A stretch of DNA of 44,875 nucleotides from JAJYSO01 sp964451785. Its GTDB lineage: Bacteria > Bacteroidota > Bacteroidia > Flavobacteriales > Flavobacteriaceae. Both the position numbers and the translations under genes were made by a program. This document shows, in pieces, positions 26,157-36,070 of the stretch. The stretch spans positions 1-44,875 of the forward strand of contig CAYVJG010000023.1 of NCBI GenBank assembly GCA_964451785.1. The letters run 5' to 3'. The first letter of the stretch is position 1; every line of letters begins with the position of its first letter. The notes beneath the pieces are model-generated. The model ran no database searches, was not told the DNA's origin, and worked only from the letters and a program-made list of their open reading frames with translations.

Positions 26157-27806
26157 ATGTCTTTAAGTTTTGTTGATTACCTCATTATTGGGATTTATTT
26201 CGTCTTTGTTTTAGGAATAGGTTTCATAATTAAAAGAAAAGTTAAGTCGAGTAGTGACTTCTTGCTCAGCGGTCGTTCTATTCCATTATGGATTACAAGT
26301 TTAGCCTTTATTTCTGCCAATCTCGGTGCGCAAGAAGTGCTCGGTATGGCTGCATCAGGAGCTAAATACGGTATTATGACTAGTCATTTTTACTGGCTTG
26401 GAGCTATTCCTGCAATGGTATTTTTAGGAATTTTTATGATGCCCTTTTATTACGGTAGCAAAGTGCGCTCAGTGCCTGAATATCTCGCAAAGCGTTTTGA
26501 TGAAAAAACACGTGGATTCAACGCCATCACCTTTGCTGCCATGACTATTTTCTCTTCGGGAATTTCGCTTTATGCCTTAGCAATTCTCTTTGAAGTAATC
26601 TTAGGTTGGAGTTTTGGGTTTTCAATTATACTGGCCTCTGTAGTTGTATTAGCTTATACGTTTTTAGGCGGGTTGACTAGTGCCATATACAATGAGGTAC
26701 TTCAGTTTTTTCTCATCGTTTTAGGTATTGCCCCACTAGTTTATTTAGGTTTAGACCACGTTGGTGGCTGGGAAGGTATTGTCAACAACTTGCCTGACTC
26801 GATGACACACGCTTGGAAATATATGGGCGATGCTGCTGATAACCCTATGGGTGTCAACTGGTGGCAAGCTGCATTAGGACTTGGATTTGTATTGTCTTTT
26901 GGCTATTGGTGTACAGATTTCTTGGTGGTTCAACGCGCTATGGCTACACGCAATATGCGTTCTGCTCAAAATACGCCACTCATTGCTGCTTTCCCTAAAA
27001 TCATTTTACCGTTTATCGTGATTGTTCCAGGACTTATTGCTGCGGTTATGGTTGCTAGTCACTCTGGTTATAGCATTCCTTTACAAAATGGTGAAACTAA
27101 CTACAACATGGTTTTGCCGTCATTGTTAGCTGAGTTTTACCCCAGTGGTATTTTAGGGGTAGGTTTAACGGCCTTATTTGCCTCATTTATGTCGGGTATG
27201 GCTGGTAATGTTACAGCATTTAACACGGTGTGGACTTACGATATATACGAATCTTACATTGCACCAAACAAAAGTGATAAGCACTATTTAAACGTCGGGC
27301 GTTATGCTACTGTTTTTGGAATTGCAGCCTCTGTGGCTACGGCTTATATGGCACGTGATTTTAATAACATTATGGACTTCCTTCAGTTGGTCTTTGGATT
27401 TGTTAATGCTCCGTTATTTGCTACGTTTGCCTTAGGTATGTTCTGGAAACGCACCACAGCTGATGGCGCTTTTTACGGTCTTGTTGGAGGAACTGCATCT
27501 GCAGCACTCACCTACTGCTTAACTACTGCTGAAGGCAATGGAGGTTCTATTGCTAACCTACATGAATTTAGTTCAGGTATGGCACAAAGCTTTATGGTAG
27601 CTTTAATCGCTTTTGGCTCTTGTTTAATTATTACTTTAGTGGTGAGTTTGTTTACCAAACCACACCCGGAAAGCAAATTGGTCGGCTTAGTGTATAGCTT
27701 AACGCCTAAACCTAAAAACAAAGATTTAGCATGGTATAAACGTCCTGTATACATAGGTCTTTTTATTCTGATTATCGCTACAGCTCTCAACATCATTTAT
27801 TTCTAA
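26157..27806 (+). CDS. Sodium/solute symporter, SSS (SLC5) family
   Basis: 549 residues, about 14 membrane helices, the length of SGLT-type symporters. It shows VDYLIIGIYFVFVLGIGF (TM1), the SSDFLLSGRSIPLW loop, SANLGAQEVLGMAASGAKYG (TM2), and the family signature GGLTSAIYNEVLQFFLIVLG. The SGMAGNVTAFNTVW segment of TM8 carries the Ser/Thr positions associated with sodium binding. It couples import of a solute, probably a sugar or related compound, to the sodium gradient; the exact substrate is not readable. It is followed after 18 bases by a small membrane protein, probably its partner or regulator. Confidence 0.9.
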   Translation: MSLSFVDYLIIGIYFVFVLGIGFIIKRKVKSSSDFLLSGRSIPLWITSLAFISANLGAQEVLGMAASGAKYGIMTSHFYWLGAIPAMVFLGIFMMPFYYGSKVRSVPEYLAKRFDEKTRGFNAITFAAMTIFSSGISLYALAILFEVILGWSFGFSIILASVVVLAYTFLGGLTSAIYNEVLQFFLIVLGIAPLVYLGLDHVGGWEGIVNNLPDSMTHAWKYMGDAADNPMGVNWWQAALGLGFVLSFGYWCTDFLVVQRAMATRNMRSAQNTPLIAAFPKIILPFIVIVPGLIAAVMVASHSGYSIPLQNGETNYNMVLPSLLAEFYPSGILGVGLTALFASFMSGMAGNVTAFNTVWTYDIYESYIAPNKSDKHYLNVGRYATVFGIAASVATAYMARDFNNIMDFLQLVFGFVNAPLFATFALGMFWKRTTADGAFYGLVGGTASAALTYCLTTAEGNGGSIANLHEFSSGMAQSFMVALIAFGSCLIITLVVSLFTKPHPESKLVGLVYSLTPKPKNKDLAWYKRPVYIGLFILIIATALNIIYF

Positions 27807-27824
27807 TTTAAACCCTATAACTTT

Positions 27825-28046
27825 ATGAAAAATATCCTCGATCTTCGCTTTATCATCGCCTTGTTTTTTGGAGTTACTGGCGTTATTTTAGTCATTGCTT
27901 CACTGCTAATGCACACCGATTCTTCTAAAACTGAAGCTACCAATTTATGGAGTGGCCTGTTTTATATTACCTTTAGCATTATCATGTTTATTTTGTGGAA
28001 AATCAGTAAACCTGAAACTGAAGAAGACTCTTCTTCAGATGAATAA
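27825..28046 (+). CDS. Small two-helix membrane protein
   Basis: 73 residues: a helix at about 8-28 (FIIALFFGVTGVILVIASLL), a short loop, a second helix at about 42-61, then a very acidic tail (PETEEDSSSDE). It begins 18 bases after the symporter and shares its terminator, so it probably travels with the symporter in the membrane. I do not know a function for it. Confidence 0.72.
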   Translation: MKNILDLRFIIALFFGVTGVILVIASLLMHTDSSKTEATNLWSGLFYITFSIIMFILWKISKPETEEDSSSDE

Positions 28047-28070
28047 ATTATAAAATGATTTATTTATAAC

Positions 28071-28104
28071 CGCCTCTAAAAACTCAATTTAGAGGCGTTT
28101 TTTT
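28071..28104 (+). terminator. Terminator of the symporter operon
   Basis: CGCCTCTAAA (28071-28080) pairs with TTTAGAGGCG (28088-28097), followed by seven T. Confidence 0.92.
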
Positions 28105-28177
28105 ATAAATTCTATTCACTCGTTTCTTTAGATTCAGATTTTTTACGTTAATTACAATGGTTCTTAAGACCCATTTT

Positions 28178-28306
28178 ATGCCAATTATATTATTTTTTAG
28201 CCCGATTTATAATTTTATTTGTAGGTATAATGCGGTGGGTAACAAATTAATAGTACAATGAGACTGCTGTCGAAATTGGACTATATAATTTATCCATACG
28301 GTATTA
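28178..28306 (+). repeat. Dispersed repeat, family 1, copy C
   Basis: It runs from ATGCCAATTATATTATTTT to TTTATCCATACGGTATTA. Compared with copies A and B it differs at scattered sites, including ATGCGG for ATACCG in the central palindrome, so the palindrome is partly lost here. It ends 41 bases before the next gene's start codon. Confidence 0.8.
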
Positions 28307-28347
28307 AATGAAAATACTCATTACCTAAAACGTATCACTTTTTTCTT

Positions 28348-29406
28348 ATGTCTAAATTAGCACTAGCTTATCATTTAAAAACACGCTTTTTTTTGCTTTG
28401 CTGCGGTATCTTCTCGCTTTTTCTTCCCGCTTGTGCAAAAGCATTACCACCCATTAATACGGAGTTAAACGATTCAACTTTGTTTAGCGTTTTGCAATTT
28501 AATGTATGGCAAGAAGGCACTATGATGCCTGATGGTTATACTGAAATTCTAGCCGTCATAGAGCGCTTTAAACCCGAATTAATAGCCTTAAGTGAAGTTA
28601 GAAATTACCACAAAGTGGATTTTATGGCGAAAATCCAGCGGGATTTGCAACAAAAGGGATTGCACTATTACACTGATTCGAGTTATAATGTGGGTATTTT
28701 GAGCCGCTACCCCATCGCGGAGTTTAAAAATTATCAAGACGATTTTATCAAAGCCGTAGTCAATATCAATGGACTTCCTGTTGCTTTTTATTCCTTACAC
28801 ATTGATTACACCCAATATGCAGAATATTTACCTAGAGGATACAATGTGACCACTTATCAGAAATTAGAACAGGGTCCTATCAGGGATGCTGACAAAGTAC
28901 TTAAGGTGAATAATCGCTCTAAACGCGACGAGCAAACAAAGGCATTTTTAGCTGCAGCACAAGAAGATTTACACAAGGGATTTCAAGTGATTGTAGCAGG
29001 TGATTTTAACGAGCCCTCTTTTTTAGATTGGACAGAGGAAACGCAACACATGTGGGAGCACAACGGCGCTGTTATTCCGTGGACCTGTTCTAAGTTGCTT
29101 TACAAAACCGGTTTTAAAGATAGTTATAGAGTGATTTATCCAAATGTGAAGCAACATCCGGGGTTCACCTGGGTTGTTAACCATCCGTGGATTGATACTG
29201 ATGAACGCGATCGCATCGATTTCATTTATTATTTTGACAGCAAAAAGCTAAAGCCCATCAAAAGCGCCGTGATAGGACCTCAAAAAATCTATATCAACAA
29301 ACATGACAGAGTGGATGATCTCAGTAAAGATTTAATTGCTATTCCGCAACGCGAATGGCCATCTGATCATCGAGCAGTTTGGACGGTCTTTCAAATTTCA
29401 GACTGA
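28348..29406 (+). CDS. EEP-superfamily phosphatase/nuclease lipoprotein
   Basis: 352 residues. A lipoprotein-type signal peptide ends at LPAC (Cys29), placing it in the cell envelope. The endonuclease/exonuclease/phosphatase fold follows: LQFNVWQEG, ALSEVRNY (metal-binding Glu), YSLHIDY, AGDFNEPSFLDW, and the C-terminal active-site SDHRAVW. Members cleave phosphodiester or phosphomonoester bonds in nucleic acids, lipids or inositol phosphates; the envelope location suggests scavenging of phosphate or nucleotides. The gene is alone, behind family-1 copy C. Confidence 0.85.
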   Translation: MSKLALAYHLKTRFFLLCCGIFSLFLPACAKALPPINTELNDSTLFSVLQFNVWQEGTMMPDGYTEILAVIERFKPELIALSEVRNYHKVDFMAKIQRDLQQKGLHYYTDSSYNVGILSRYPIAEFKNYQDDFIKAVVNINGLPVAFYSLHIDYTQYAEYLPRGYNVTTYQKLEQGPIRDADKVLKVNNRSKRDEQTKAFLAAAQEDLHKGFQVIVAGDFNEPSFLDWTEETQHMWEHNGAVIPWTCSKLLYKTGFKDSYRVIYPNVKQHPGFTWVVNHPWIDTDERDRIDFIYYFDSKKLKPIKSAVIGPQKIYINKHDRVDDLSKDLIAIPQREWPSDHRAVWTVFQISD

Positions 29407-29440
29407 ATTAAAATTTCAGTTCAGATTCAAGTCATAAAAA

Positions 29441-29473
29441 ATCCCCACTCTAATAAGTTATTAAAGCGGGGAT
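29441..29473. terminator. Terminator between convergent genes
   Basis: ATCCCC (29441-29446) pairs with GGGGAT (29468-29473). The A run before it acts as the T tail for the minus-strand gene. The plus-strand tail is weaker. Confidence 0.7.
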
Positions 29474-29497
29474 AATTAAATTTAAAAAAGCAGTCCT

Positions 29498-32400
29498 TTA
29501 TTTCTTCACGACTCTAAAGGTTTTAGACTGTCCGTCTATGCTAACTTTCATTAAATACATACCAGCTTGCAAATCATCTAACTGCAATTGAGCATTCAAA
29601 TGATTAGGCGCAAAGGTTTTTACTTGATGTCCTAACAAGTCATAAATCACTACAGATTCAATTTGCTTAGCCGCTTTAAGGTTCAATTGACCTTCAACCG
29701 GATTAGGGTAATAAGTAAAGGCATCAAACATTTGTTTTTCTACGCCTAATTCCATTTGTACCTCGATACAGAAATTACCTTCAGCATTGTTAAACCCTGT
29801 TATTTTTACATAATAGGTTTCACCAATCACTAAACCAGAAAGTTCCGCATCACTTCCGGCAGAGGCACAACCTATCTCCTCACCCAGAGTGGTCAAATCA
29901 GCACAATCTGTAGGCGCAGCAAACACGCTAATTTCAGTATTAAAATCAGTCGATGCAAAATCAGTAGTTATAATAGCCGTATTAGCTGTAGCCACAAAAT
30001 AGAACCACACACTATTGGTGCCGTGGAAATCATTTAAGCAAGATCCACTTGGCTCATTAGGTTCTTCAAAGGCGTGAACATTTGTATAAGGGCCATTAGC
30101 ACAAGCTGCATTAGCTGCCAATTCAATAGCATCACACAGATAAGTATTGGCTGGCGGAGTAACTAAGGTTGTAAATGAAACTGGCCCTGCCCACTCACTT
30201 TGATCCTCTGCACCACACAAAGATTGTACATAAACATCATAAGTTGTTTCACTTGACAATCCTGTAATTTCTGTTGTCATAGCTTCAGATACTTCGATAG
30301 TGGTTCCAGCTGTTGCAGGATCAAATCCGGCTTCGCCGTACTTCACAACCCAAGAGGTAGCATCATCTAAAGATTGCCAAGAAACCGTTACCGATTGATC
30401 TGTAATATAATTTAGAGCAATATCTGAAGGTTGCGGGCAGGTAGGTCCTACCTCAACGGTAATATCATCAATAAACAAATAATATTTATTAGCATCAGAG
30501 TAGGCATTAAACCCAAAGTAATACACTCCGGCAGTCTCAACAGTAAAGATAATAGCATTAGATTCTGCTGAAACCCCACTGATTTCAGGATGATCTGCTA
30601 ATGTAGTCGTCATATTTTCAACAGTTGGAGCATCACCAAAAGCAACTTTGAGTTTTTCTACAGCTTCACTAGTACTTCCATTACCGTATTTATAGCTAAT
30701 TTTATAATTTACACCTGCTTCTAACTCAACACCCTGTGTAAAATACCATGCATTAGCAGCTTCGTTTAAATTGTATTCATAACTCAACACATTCCCATCA
30801 AACCCATCAGCTGTTACCCAGCCTGTTGTTGGATCATAAACTGTCCAGTTATTTCCATTACCGGCATTAACTAAAGTGGCACAAGTCGGAACTTCCTCAT
30901 TAGCTGTACTGTTAAAATCTTGTGTAAACGGTAAGCTTGTCGCCTCACAAAGTGTAGCAAAACTAGTCGGATCAGACCATGCACTTTGATCGGTATCACT
31001 ACAAACAGCACGCACATAAATATCGTAACTCATTCCTGAATTTAACCCTGTCAGTGTTGTTTCAGGCGTATCATTAACCACTACAGTCTCTCCAGCAGTT
31101 GCAGGATCAAAACCTGTTTCGCCATATATAAGTTCCCAAGAAGTTTCATCGCCATTAGATGTCCAAGTCACTTCAGCTTGATCAGTGGTCATATTGCTCA
31201 CTTGAAGTCCTTCTGGAGTGATACAAGTAGGCGCCACTTCAATTAAGATATCATCGACGTATAATTGATTTTCATTTGCATCTGAATGCGCTTGAAATCC
31301 GAAGTAATATACACCATCAGTATCAACTGAAAAGTAAACTAAATTAGTTGAAGTAGATAAAATATTAGTGTGATCACTCAAATCGTTTGTCATAGCTGTA
31401 GAAGCAGCTTCAGATCCAAATGCCACTTTCAACTGCTCAGCATAATTTCCAGAATTACCGTATTTATAACTTATTCGATAGGTTACTCCTGCTTCTAAAT
31501 TAATGCCTTGCGTAAAGAACCAGGTATCTGCGTCCTGGGTAGAATTATAAGAATAATTGAGTACGTTACTGTCAAATCCTGATACACCCCCTGTAGTTTT
31601 CCAGTCATTCCCACTAATAGTTTCCAAACTTGAACAGGCTGGCAAATTAGGAGTTTCTACATTTTCAAAATCTAGAGAGAAAGGAATATTCGCTATACCA
31701 CAAGCTGTAGTGAAGGTCAATGGTCCCTCCCAAGTACTTTGATCGGTTTCTGAACAAATTGCTCTTACATACACGTCATAGCTTGTATTTTGTGTCAATC
31801 CCGTCAAGCTTAGCTCAGGAGTGGTTTGTACACTTAGCGTGTCTCCTGTTGTAGTCATATCAAATCCTGCTTCTCCATAAACAACTTCCCATTGGGTTTC
31901 TGCTTCTCCGGCTGTCCATGATAAATCTGCAGTCGTCTCAGCAATATTGCTCACAGTTACAGCCGTTGGATTTAAACAGGTTGGCGCTAAATGAACTGAA
32001 ATATCATCCACATACAAGTAGTACTGATTTTCATCAGAATGAGATTGGAAGCCAAAATAATACACGCCATCAGCAGAAACAGTAAAGTTATATTCTGCAT
32101 CGTTAGCTTGAGCTCCTGATATCGTTGTTAAATCTACAATTTGATTGGTCATATCTGCAGCAGCTGCTGATGTACCATAAGCCACTTTTAACTGCTCAAT
32201 ATAGGTACTTGAGTTGTTGCCATACTTAAATGTAATTTGGTAATTTAGCCCGGCTTCTAAGGTAATTCCTTGTGTAAAATACCATGCATCAACAGAGCCT
32301 TGACCAGCTCCACTATAAGAATGTTCTAACACATTACCTTCAAAGTCATCTGGAAGAGAATAACTATTTGAAGCCGTCTTCCAATCTCCTCCATTAATGG

Positions 32401-33511
32401 TTTCTAAAGAAGCACAATTAGGCAATGCCGGCGGAGCTATTGCTTCAAAATCTTGTAAAAAGGGAATGGTCGTTGCGCCACAGGCTGTTGTAAATGTCAG
32501 TGGTCCTTCCAAATTACTCGTTTCTGTATCTGAGCAATTTGCCTTTACATACACATCATAAGACGTATTTTGCTCCAATCCGGAAAGTGTAGTTTCTACA
32601 GTTGTCAAATCAGCTATTACAGTTCCTTCTCCAGCTGCTGGTGAAAAACCTGACTCCCCATAAATCACGGTCCATTCTGTTTCAGCTCCTGATGAAACCC
32701 AAGAAATATCAGCTGTTTCTGACGTGATACTACTTGCTGCCAAGTCATAAGGTTTAGGACAATCGGGAGTAATCACAGCCGAAATTCCAAAAATATTCAA
32801 GATACCTGTACCATCTGCAGTTTTAGTAAACTCTACTTTTTCAATAGCTTTTCCCTGATTAGCTTCATCAATATCTACACTAAATTGAAAAATCTTAGGG
32901 TTTGTCGTGTTATTATCTACCCCATCATCGGCTCTTGAAACACGACCAATTCCTGACGTGGTCACTCCTACAGCAGGAGAGCTTTGATACCAATCAGGGA
33001 ATAGATGTGCTACTATAGCCTGAGTGGTATTATCTGTAAAATAAATAGTTCCTGTAAAATAAGAATCTCCACTTCCTGAAGTTCCAAAAACATAAAGCTT
33101 TTGAGTAGATTGTGGCGTTGCTAATTCTAATGCGCCTGTATCATCGGTATTTACTAATTTCAAAACATTGTTTGCGGAGTAATCAGCTAATTTTAATTGC
33201 AAATCCTCCGTAGCTTCCGAATTAATAACGCCACCAGATGGTAAACCTACCGTTGCCCCCGGAAAGTCTAAAGACATAAACGCATAATTTGTCGTTGCGC
33301 TTGTGCCATCAATAGAAGCTGTTGTATAATCAAGTGCCGGACTATTTTCAGCAATCACATCTTGATTAAACCCCGATGAAATCTCTAATGGCGCATACTC
33401 TTCTTGCGCCTGAGCTGTGGTAAAAGACAGTCCTAAACAGGCAGCTATCACGAGTGATTTTCGAAATGCTTTCTGCCTTTTTAAAATAAAAGAATTGTTA
33501 TTTTGTTTCAT
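29498..33511 (-). CDS. Large modular T9SS protein: Fn3 and choice-of-anchor-J-like repeats
   Basis: 1337 residues from ATG 33511, chosen because the signal peptide (MKQNNN..., ending TTAQAQ near residue 36) follows it; 27 extra codons upstream are AT-rich leader. An N-terminal unrecognised beta domain (about 40-255) is followed by a fibronectin type III domain (about 260-345). Then come three tandem units of about 250 residues, each a jelly-roll of the choice-of-anchor-J/MAM type (with AWYFTQG, LEAG.NY.I.YKYGN, GVYYFGFQ and YVDDI) plus an Fn3 domain (VVYGEAGF..., SYDVYVRA). A PPC-like domain (about 1120-1250) and a type A sorting domain (FTYYPNPVEGQLNL...) complete it. It is probably an adhesin or carbohydrate-binding surface protein; no catalytic domain is seen. 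Confidence 0.88.
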   Translation of the reverse strand: MKQNNNSFILKRQKAFRKSLVIAACLGLSFTTAQAQEEYAPLEISSGFNQDVIAENSPALDYTTASIDGTSATTNYAFMSLDFPGATVGLPSGGVINSEATEDLQLKLADYSANNVLKLVNTDDTGALELATPQSTQKLYVFGTSGSGDSYFTGTIYFTDNTTQAIVAHLFPDWYQSSPAVGVTTSGIGRVSRADDGVDNNTTNPKIFQFSVDIDEANQGKAIEKVEFTKTADGTGILNIFGISAVITPDCPKPYDLAASSITSETADISWVSSGAETEWTVIYGESGFSPAAGEGTVIADLTTVETTLSGLEQNTSYDVYVKANCSDTETSNLEGPLTFTTACGATTIPFLQDFEAIAPPALPNCASLETINGGDWKTASNSYSLPDDFEGNVLEHSYSGAGQGSVDAWYFTQGITLEAGLNYQITFKYGNNSSTYIEQLKVAYGTSAAAADMTNQIVDLTTISGAQANDAEYNFTVSADGVYYFGFQSHSDENQYYLYVDDISVHLAPTCLNPTAVTVSNIAETTADLSWTAGEAETQWEVVYGEAGFDMTTTGDTLSVQTTPELSLTGLTQNTSYDVYVRAICSETDQSTWEGPLTFTTACGIANIPFSLDFENVETPNLPACSSLETISGNDWKTTGGVSGFDSNVLNYSYNSTQDADTWFFTQGINLEAGVTYRISYKYGNSGNYAEQLKVAFGSEAASTAMTNDLSDHTNILSTSTNLVYFSVDTDGVYYFGFQAHSDANENQLYVDDILIEVAPTCITPEGLQVSNMTTDQAEVTWTSNGDETSWELIYGETGFDPATAGETVVVNDTPETTLTGLNSGMSYDIYVRAVCSDTDQSAWSDPTSFATLCEATSLPFTQDFNSTANEEVPTCATLVNAGNGNNWTVYDPTTGWVTADGFDGNVLSYEYNLNEAANAWYFTQGVELEAGVNYKISYKYGNGSTSEAVEKLKVAFGDAPTVENMTTTLADHPEISGVSAESNAIIFTVETAGVYYFGFNAYSDANKYYLFIDDITVEVGPTCPQPSDIALNYITDQSVTVSWQSLDDATSWVVKYGEAGFDPATAGTTIEVSEAMTTEITGLSSETTYDVYVQSLCGAEDQSEWAGPVSFTTLVTPPANTYLCDAIELAANAACANGPYTNVHAFEEPNEPSGSCLNDFHGTNSVWFYFVATANTAIITTDFASTDFNTEISVFAAPTDCADLTTLGEEIGCASAGSDAELSGLVIGETYYVKITGFNNAEGNFCIEVQMELGVEKQMFDAFTYYPNPVEGQLNLKAAKQIESVVIYDLLGHQVKTFAPNHLNAQLQLDDLQAGMYLMKVSIDGQSKTFRVVKK

Positions 33512-33781
33512 AAATTTTAGTTTAATTTTTCGCAAAAATACATATCTGTTTAAACAAAACCCATACAAAACAATAACATTTACGCATCTCAACTAAATTT
33601 AATATGTGTATTATCTATAATTTTTATCATATAACACTACAATAATCATCAATAATACATATTTTAAATAAAATACCATCTTTATTAACTTTTATTATTT
33701 ATTAGTAAAAATTAACACTATCATAGTTCTACTCTCCATTGCTACTTTTTGCAATAAGCCTTACATTCGACTCAAAAAACA

Positions 33782-34582
33782 ATGGCCGCTTATTACAACT
33801 TACTCAATAGAACTTCTACGGAAAATGGAATTCAAATTGCACATTATCGCCCGAGCATACACACACAAGGCGCATGGAATGAACACGAGCAACACATGGC
33901 ACCGGCTACAGGGGTGATTGCACGTGAACTAGAGTTATTCCAACCGCGTAAAAACATGCAATACGGACGGATTAGCTTAGATATTTACGGCATGATTTAT
34001 CGCGATGATTTCAGTATTACCACACAATGTATTCGTCCCGGAAAAACCATCGAGCTCATCGAGGCTAAATTTGAGGTCAAAGGCAGAGTTTGCATCATTG
34101 CTAGAGCTTGGCGCATGTTGACCAGCGACACTACAGAGGTCAGTGGTTTAGAAGATCAAGCTATGCCTCATTTTGAAAGCTTACCTATTTGGGATGGAAT
34201 GTCAGTTTGGCCAGGTGGCTATATTAAATCCATATCAGCTTTTCTTAAAATCAGTTCACACCGTCCAGGAAAATCGCAGATATGGCTGAGCAATGACTTA
34301 GAAATGATAGAGGGAGAAAACACGAGTAGCTTTGTCAAATTAATGGGAATGGTTGACACCATGAATGGTACTGCGGTACGTCAAAAGGGAGCCTTTACTC
34401 ACAGCTTTCCTAATCTCGATTTACAAATTCACCTCTACCGAATGCCTCAAGGAAAATACTTAGGCATAGACAGCCAACAACAATATGGAATTAATGGTAT
34501 TGGACTCACCAGCGCTGTTTTGCACGATGAGAAAGGTCCTTTTGGTCGCGCCGAACAAATTTTGACCATCAGAAAATTGTAA
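33782..34582 (+). CDS. Acyl-CoA thioesterase-like double-hotdog protein
   Basis: 266 residues. The N-terminal hotdog carries the opening Q-G-A-W-N-E-H context and GVIARELELF. The C-terminal hotdog shows YLGIDSQQQYGINGIGLTSA, then LHDEKGPFGRAEQIL, which closely follows the C-terminal pattern of TesB-type (4HBT_3) proteins (W-G-D-G-x-G-x-A...L-x-D-x-x-G). It would hydrolyse acyl-CoA thioesters in the cytosol. Transcribed alone. The specific acyl substrate is unknown. Confidence 0.8.
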   Translation: MAAYYNLLNRTSTENGIQIAHYRPSIHTQGAWNEHEQHMAPATGVIARELELFQPRKNMQYGRISLDIYGMIYRDDFSITTQCIRPGKTIELIEAKFEVKGRVCIIARAWRMLTSDTTEVSGLEDQAMPHFESLPIWDGMSVWPGGYIKSISAFLKISSHRPGKSQIWLSNDLEMIEGENTSSFVKLMGMVDTMNGTAVRQKGAFTHSFPNLDLQIHLYRMPQGKYLGIDSQQQYGINGIGLTSAVLHDEKGPFGRAEQILTIRKL

Positions 34583-34696
34583 ACTCCTGCTTCGTGAAAA
34601 TTCTATTTTTCTGAGGAAATAGTTTCTTATCGCAAACTTTAAAACATTACTTCTACCTTACCTGCAACTTAGAGTTCAAAAATTTATACAAAAGGT

Positions 34697-34730
34697 AAAG
34701 CCCTTCACTAATAAAAGGAAGGGCTTTCTC
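34697..34730. terminator. Terminator between the thioesterase and cys operon
   Basis: AAAGCCCTTC (34697-34706) pairs with GAAGGGCTTT (34718-34727); the T tail is short. A second loose inverted repeat, TTGTCAA/TTGACAA (34741-34769), lies just downstream of cysN. Confidence 0.7.
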
Positions 34731-34793
34731 AAACACACAATTGTCAACAACTAGTTCGTCAATTGACAACAAACAAATCACTTAAGATTTGAC

Positions 34794-36056
34794 TTAACTA
34801 ATCACTCCCACTCCCGCAGTCATATGCGTTTGCGGATCGATTAAAATAAAACTACCATTTGCTTTGTGACGCGTAAAAGTATCGACAAACAAAGGTTGAG
34901 AAGTTTGTAAAACGACTTCGCCCAAATCATTCATTTTCAAAGTCTCGGCTGGTTGATGCTGTCCGAGATTATTGATACTTATTTGGGCGTTAATCGCCTT
35001 AACTTTTGTTTTGACACGTTTAATGCCGTGTTGCAACTGATAAAACTTAGCGGCCTCCAATGGACGTTTATCCATCCAACAGATTTTAGCTTTAATTTGC
35101 TTGGTTTCTTCTGGCAGTTCATCAGCTTTCACAATAATATCGCCTCGTGACACTTGAATATCATCTTCAAGGGTCAAGGTAATTGAGCTTCCGGCACTGG
35201 CTTCTTGATAATCGGTATCAAAAAACGAAAGTTGTTTTACCTTTGAATGTGTTCCTGAAGGCAGCACTACTACTTGGTCACCAACGCGTAAATTGCCGCC
35301 TTTCAATTTTCCGGCATACCCACGATAATCGTGGTAGGCTTCAGTTTTAGGGCGAATTACTGTTTGTACCTGAAAACGTGCAGCAGCATTATCTTCTATA
35401 AAGTCATTTTCGACTGTTTCCAAATAATCGAGTAAACTAGCGCCTTTATACCACGACATCGCTTTTGATTGTTCTACAACATTGTCGCCAAACAAAGCAC
35501 TTACCGGAATAAAATCTACTGTTTGCTCAGGGAAATCAGAGCCTTCTATCAGCGCCTTAAAATCATCAACTATAGTTGTAAATTGTTCTTGACTATAATT
35601 GACCAAATCCATTTTATTAACAGCTACAATCACATGCTGGGTGCGCAACAATTGATTGATGTAAAAATGACGACGCGTTTGCTCAACTACTCCGTGACGC
35701 GCATCGATCAAAATGATAGCCACCTGAGAGGTTGAGGTTCCAGTAACCATGTTACGGGTATATTCAACATGTCCCGGGGTGTCGGCAATAATATAAGAGC
35801 GCTGTGGTGTAGAAAAATAAATGTGCGCTACATCAATGGTGATACCTTGCTCACGTTCGGCCACAAGGCCATCAGTAGCTAATGAAAAATCGAGGTAATC
35901 ATAACCGCGTTGGCGACTATTGCGCTCAATAGCTTCCAGTTTATCCGCTTTTAGTGAGTTAGTATCGTATAAAAGTCGACCGATTAAGGTTGATTTCCCA
36001 TCGTCAACACTCCCACAAGTGCTCAGTTTTAAAACTTTATTTTTAGTTGTAATCAT
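34794..36056 (-). CDS. cysN: Sulfate adenylyltransferase subunit 1 (GTPase)
   Basis: 420 residues. GTP hydrolysis by CysN drives the CysD reaction making adenylyl sulfate (APS) from ATP and sulfate. The G motifs are clear: GSVDDGKST (about 15-23), DTPGH (about 93-97) and NKMD (about 148-151), with the elongation factor-like domains 2 and 3 after them. There is no fused APS kinase at the C-terminus, unlike CysNC or NodQ proteins. It is last in the DUF2061-cysH-cysD-cysN operon, 14 bases after cysD. Confidence 0.96.
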   Translation of the reverse strand: MITTKNKVLKLSTCGSVDDGKSTLIGRLLYDTNSLKADKLEAIERNSRQRGYDYLDFSLATDGLVAEREQGITIDVAHIYFSTPQRSYIIADTPGHVEYTRNMVTGTSTSQVAIILIDARHGVVEQTRRHFYINQLLRTQHVIVAVNKMDLVNYSQEQFTTIVDDFKALIEGSDFPEQTVDFIPVSALFGDNVVEQSKAMSWYKGASLLDYLETVENDFIEDNAAARFQVQTVIRPKTEAYHDYRGYAGKLKGGNLRVGDQVVVLPSGTHSKVKQLSFFDTDYQEASAGSSITLTLEDDIQVSRGDIIVKADELPEETKQIKAKICWMDKRPLEAAKFYQLQHGIKRVKTKVKAINAQISINNLGQHQPAETLKMNDLGEVVLQTSQPLFVDTFTRHKANGSFILIDPQTHMTAGVGVIS

Positions 36057-36070
36057 CGTGTTTTCTTTAA

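Noticed and set aside
31557..31742. Open frames opposite the large T9SS gene and in other genes, such as 1224-1487, 17085-17363 and 35469-35735
   Set aside because: They lie antisense to or out of frame with strongly supported genes, and their residue composition and lack of domains mark them as by-products of coding bias.
34741..34769. TTGTCAA/TTGACAA downstream of cysN as a second terminator or an operator
   Set aside because: Only 7 bp with no T run and a 15-base gap; too weak to call.
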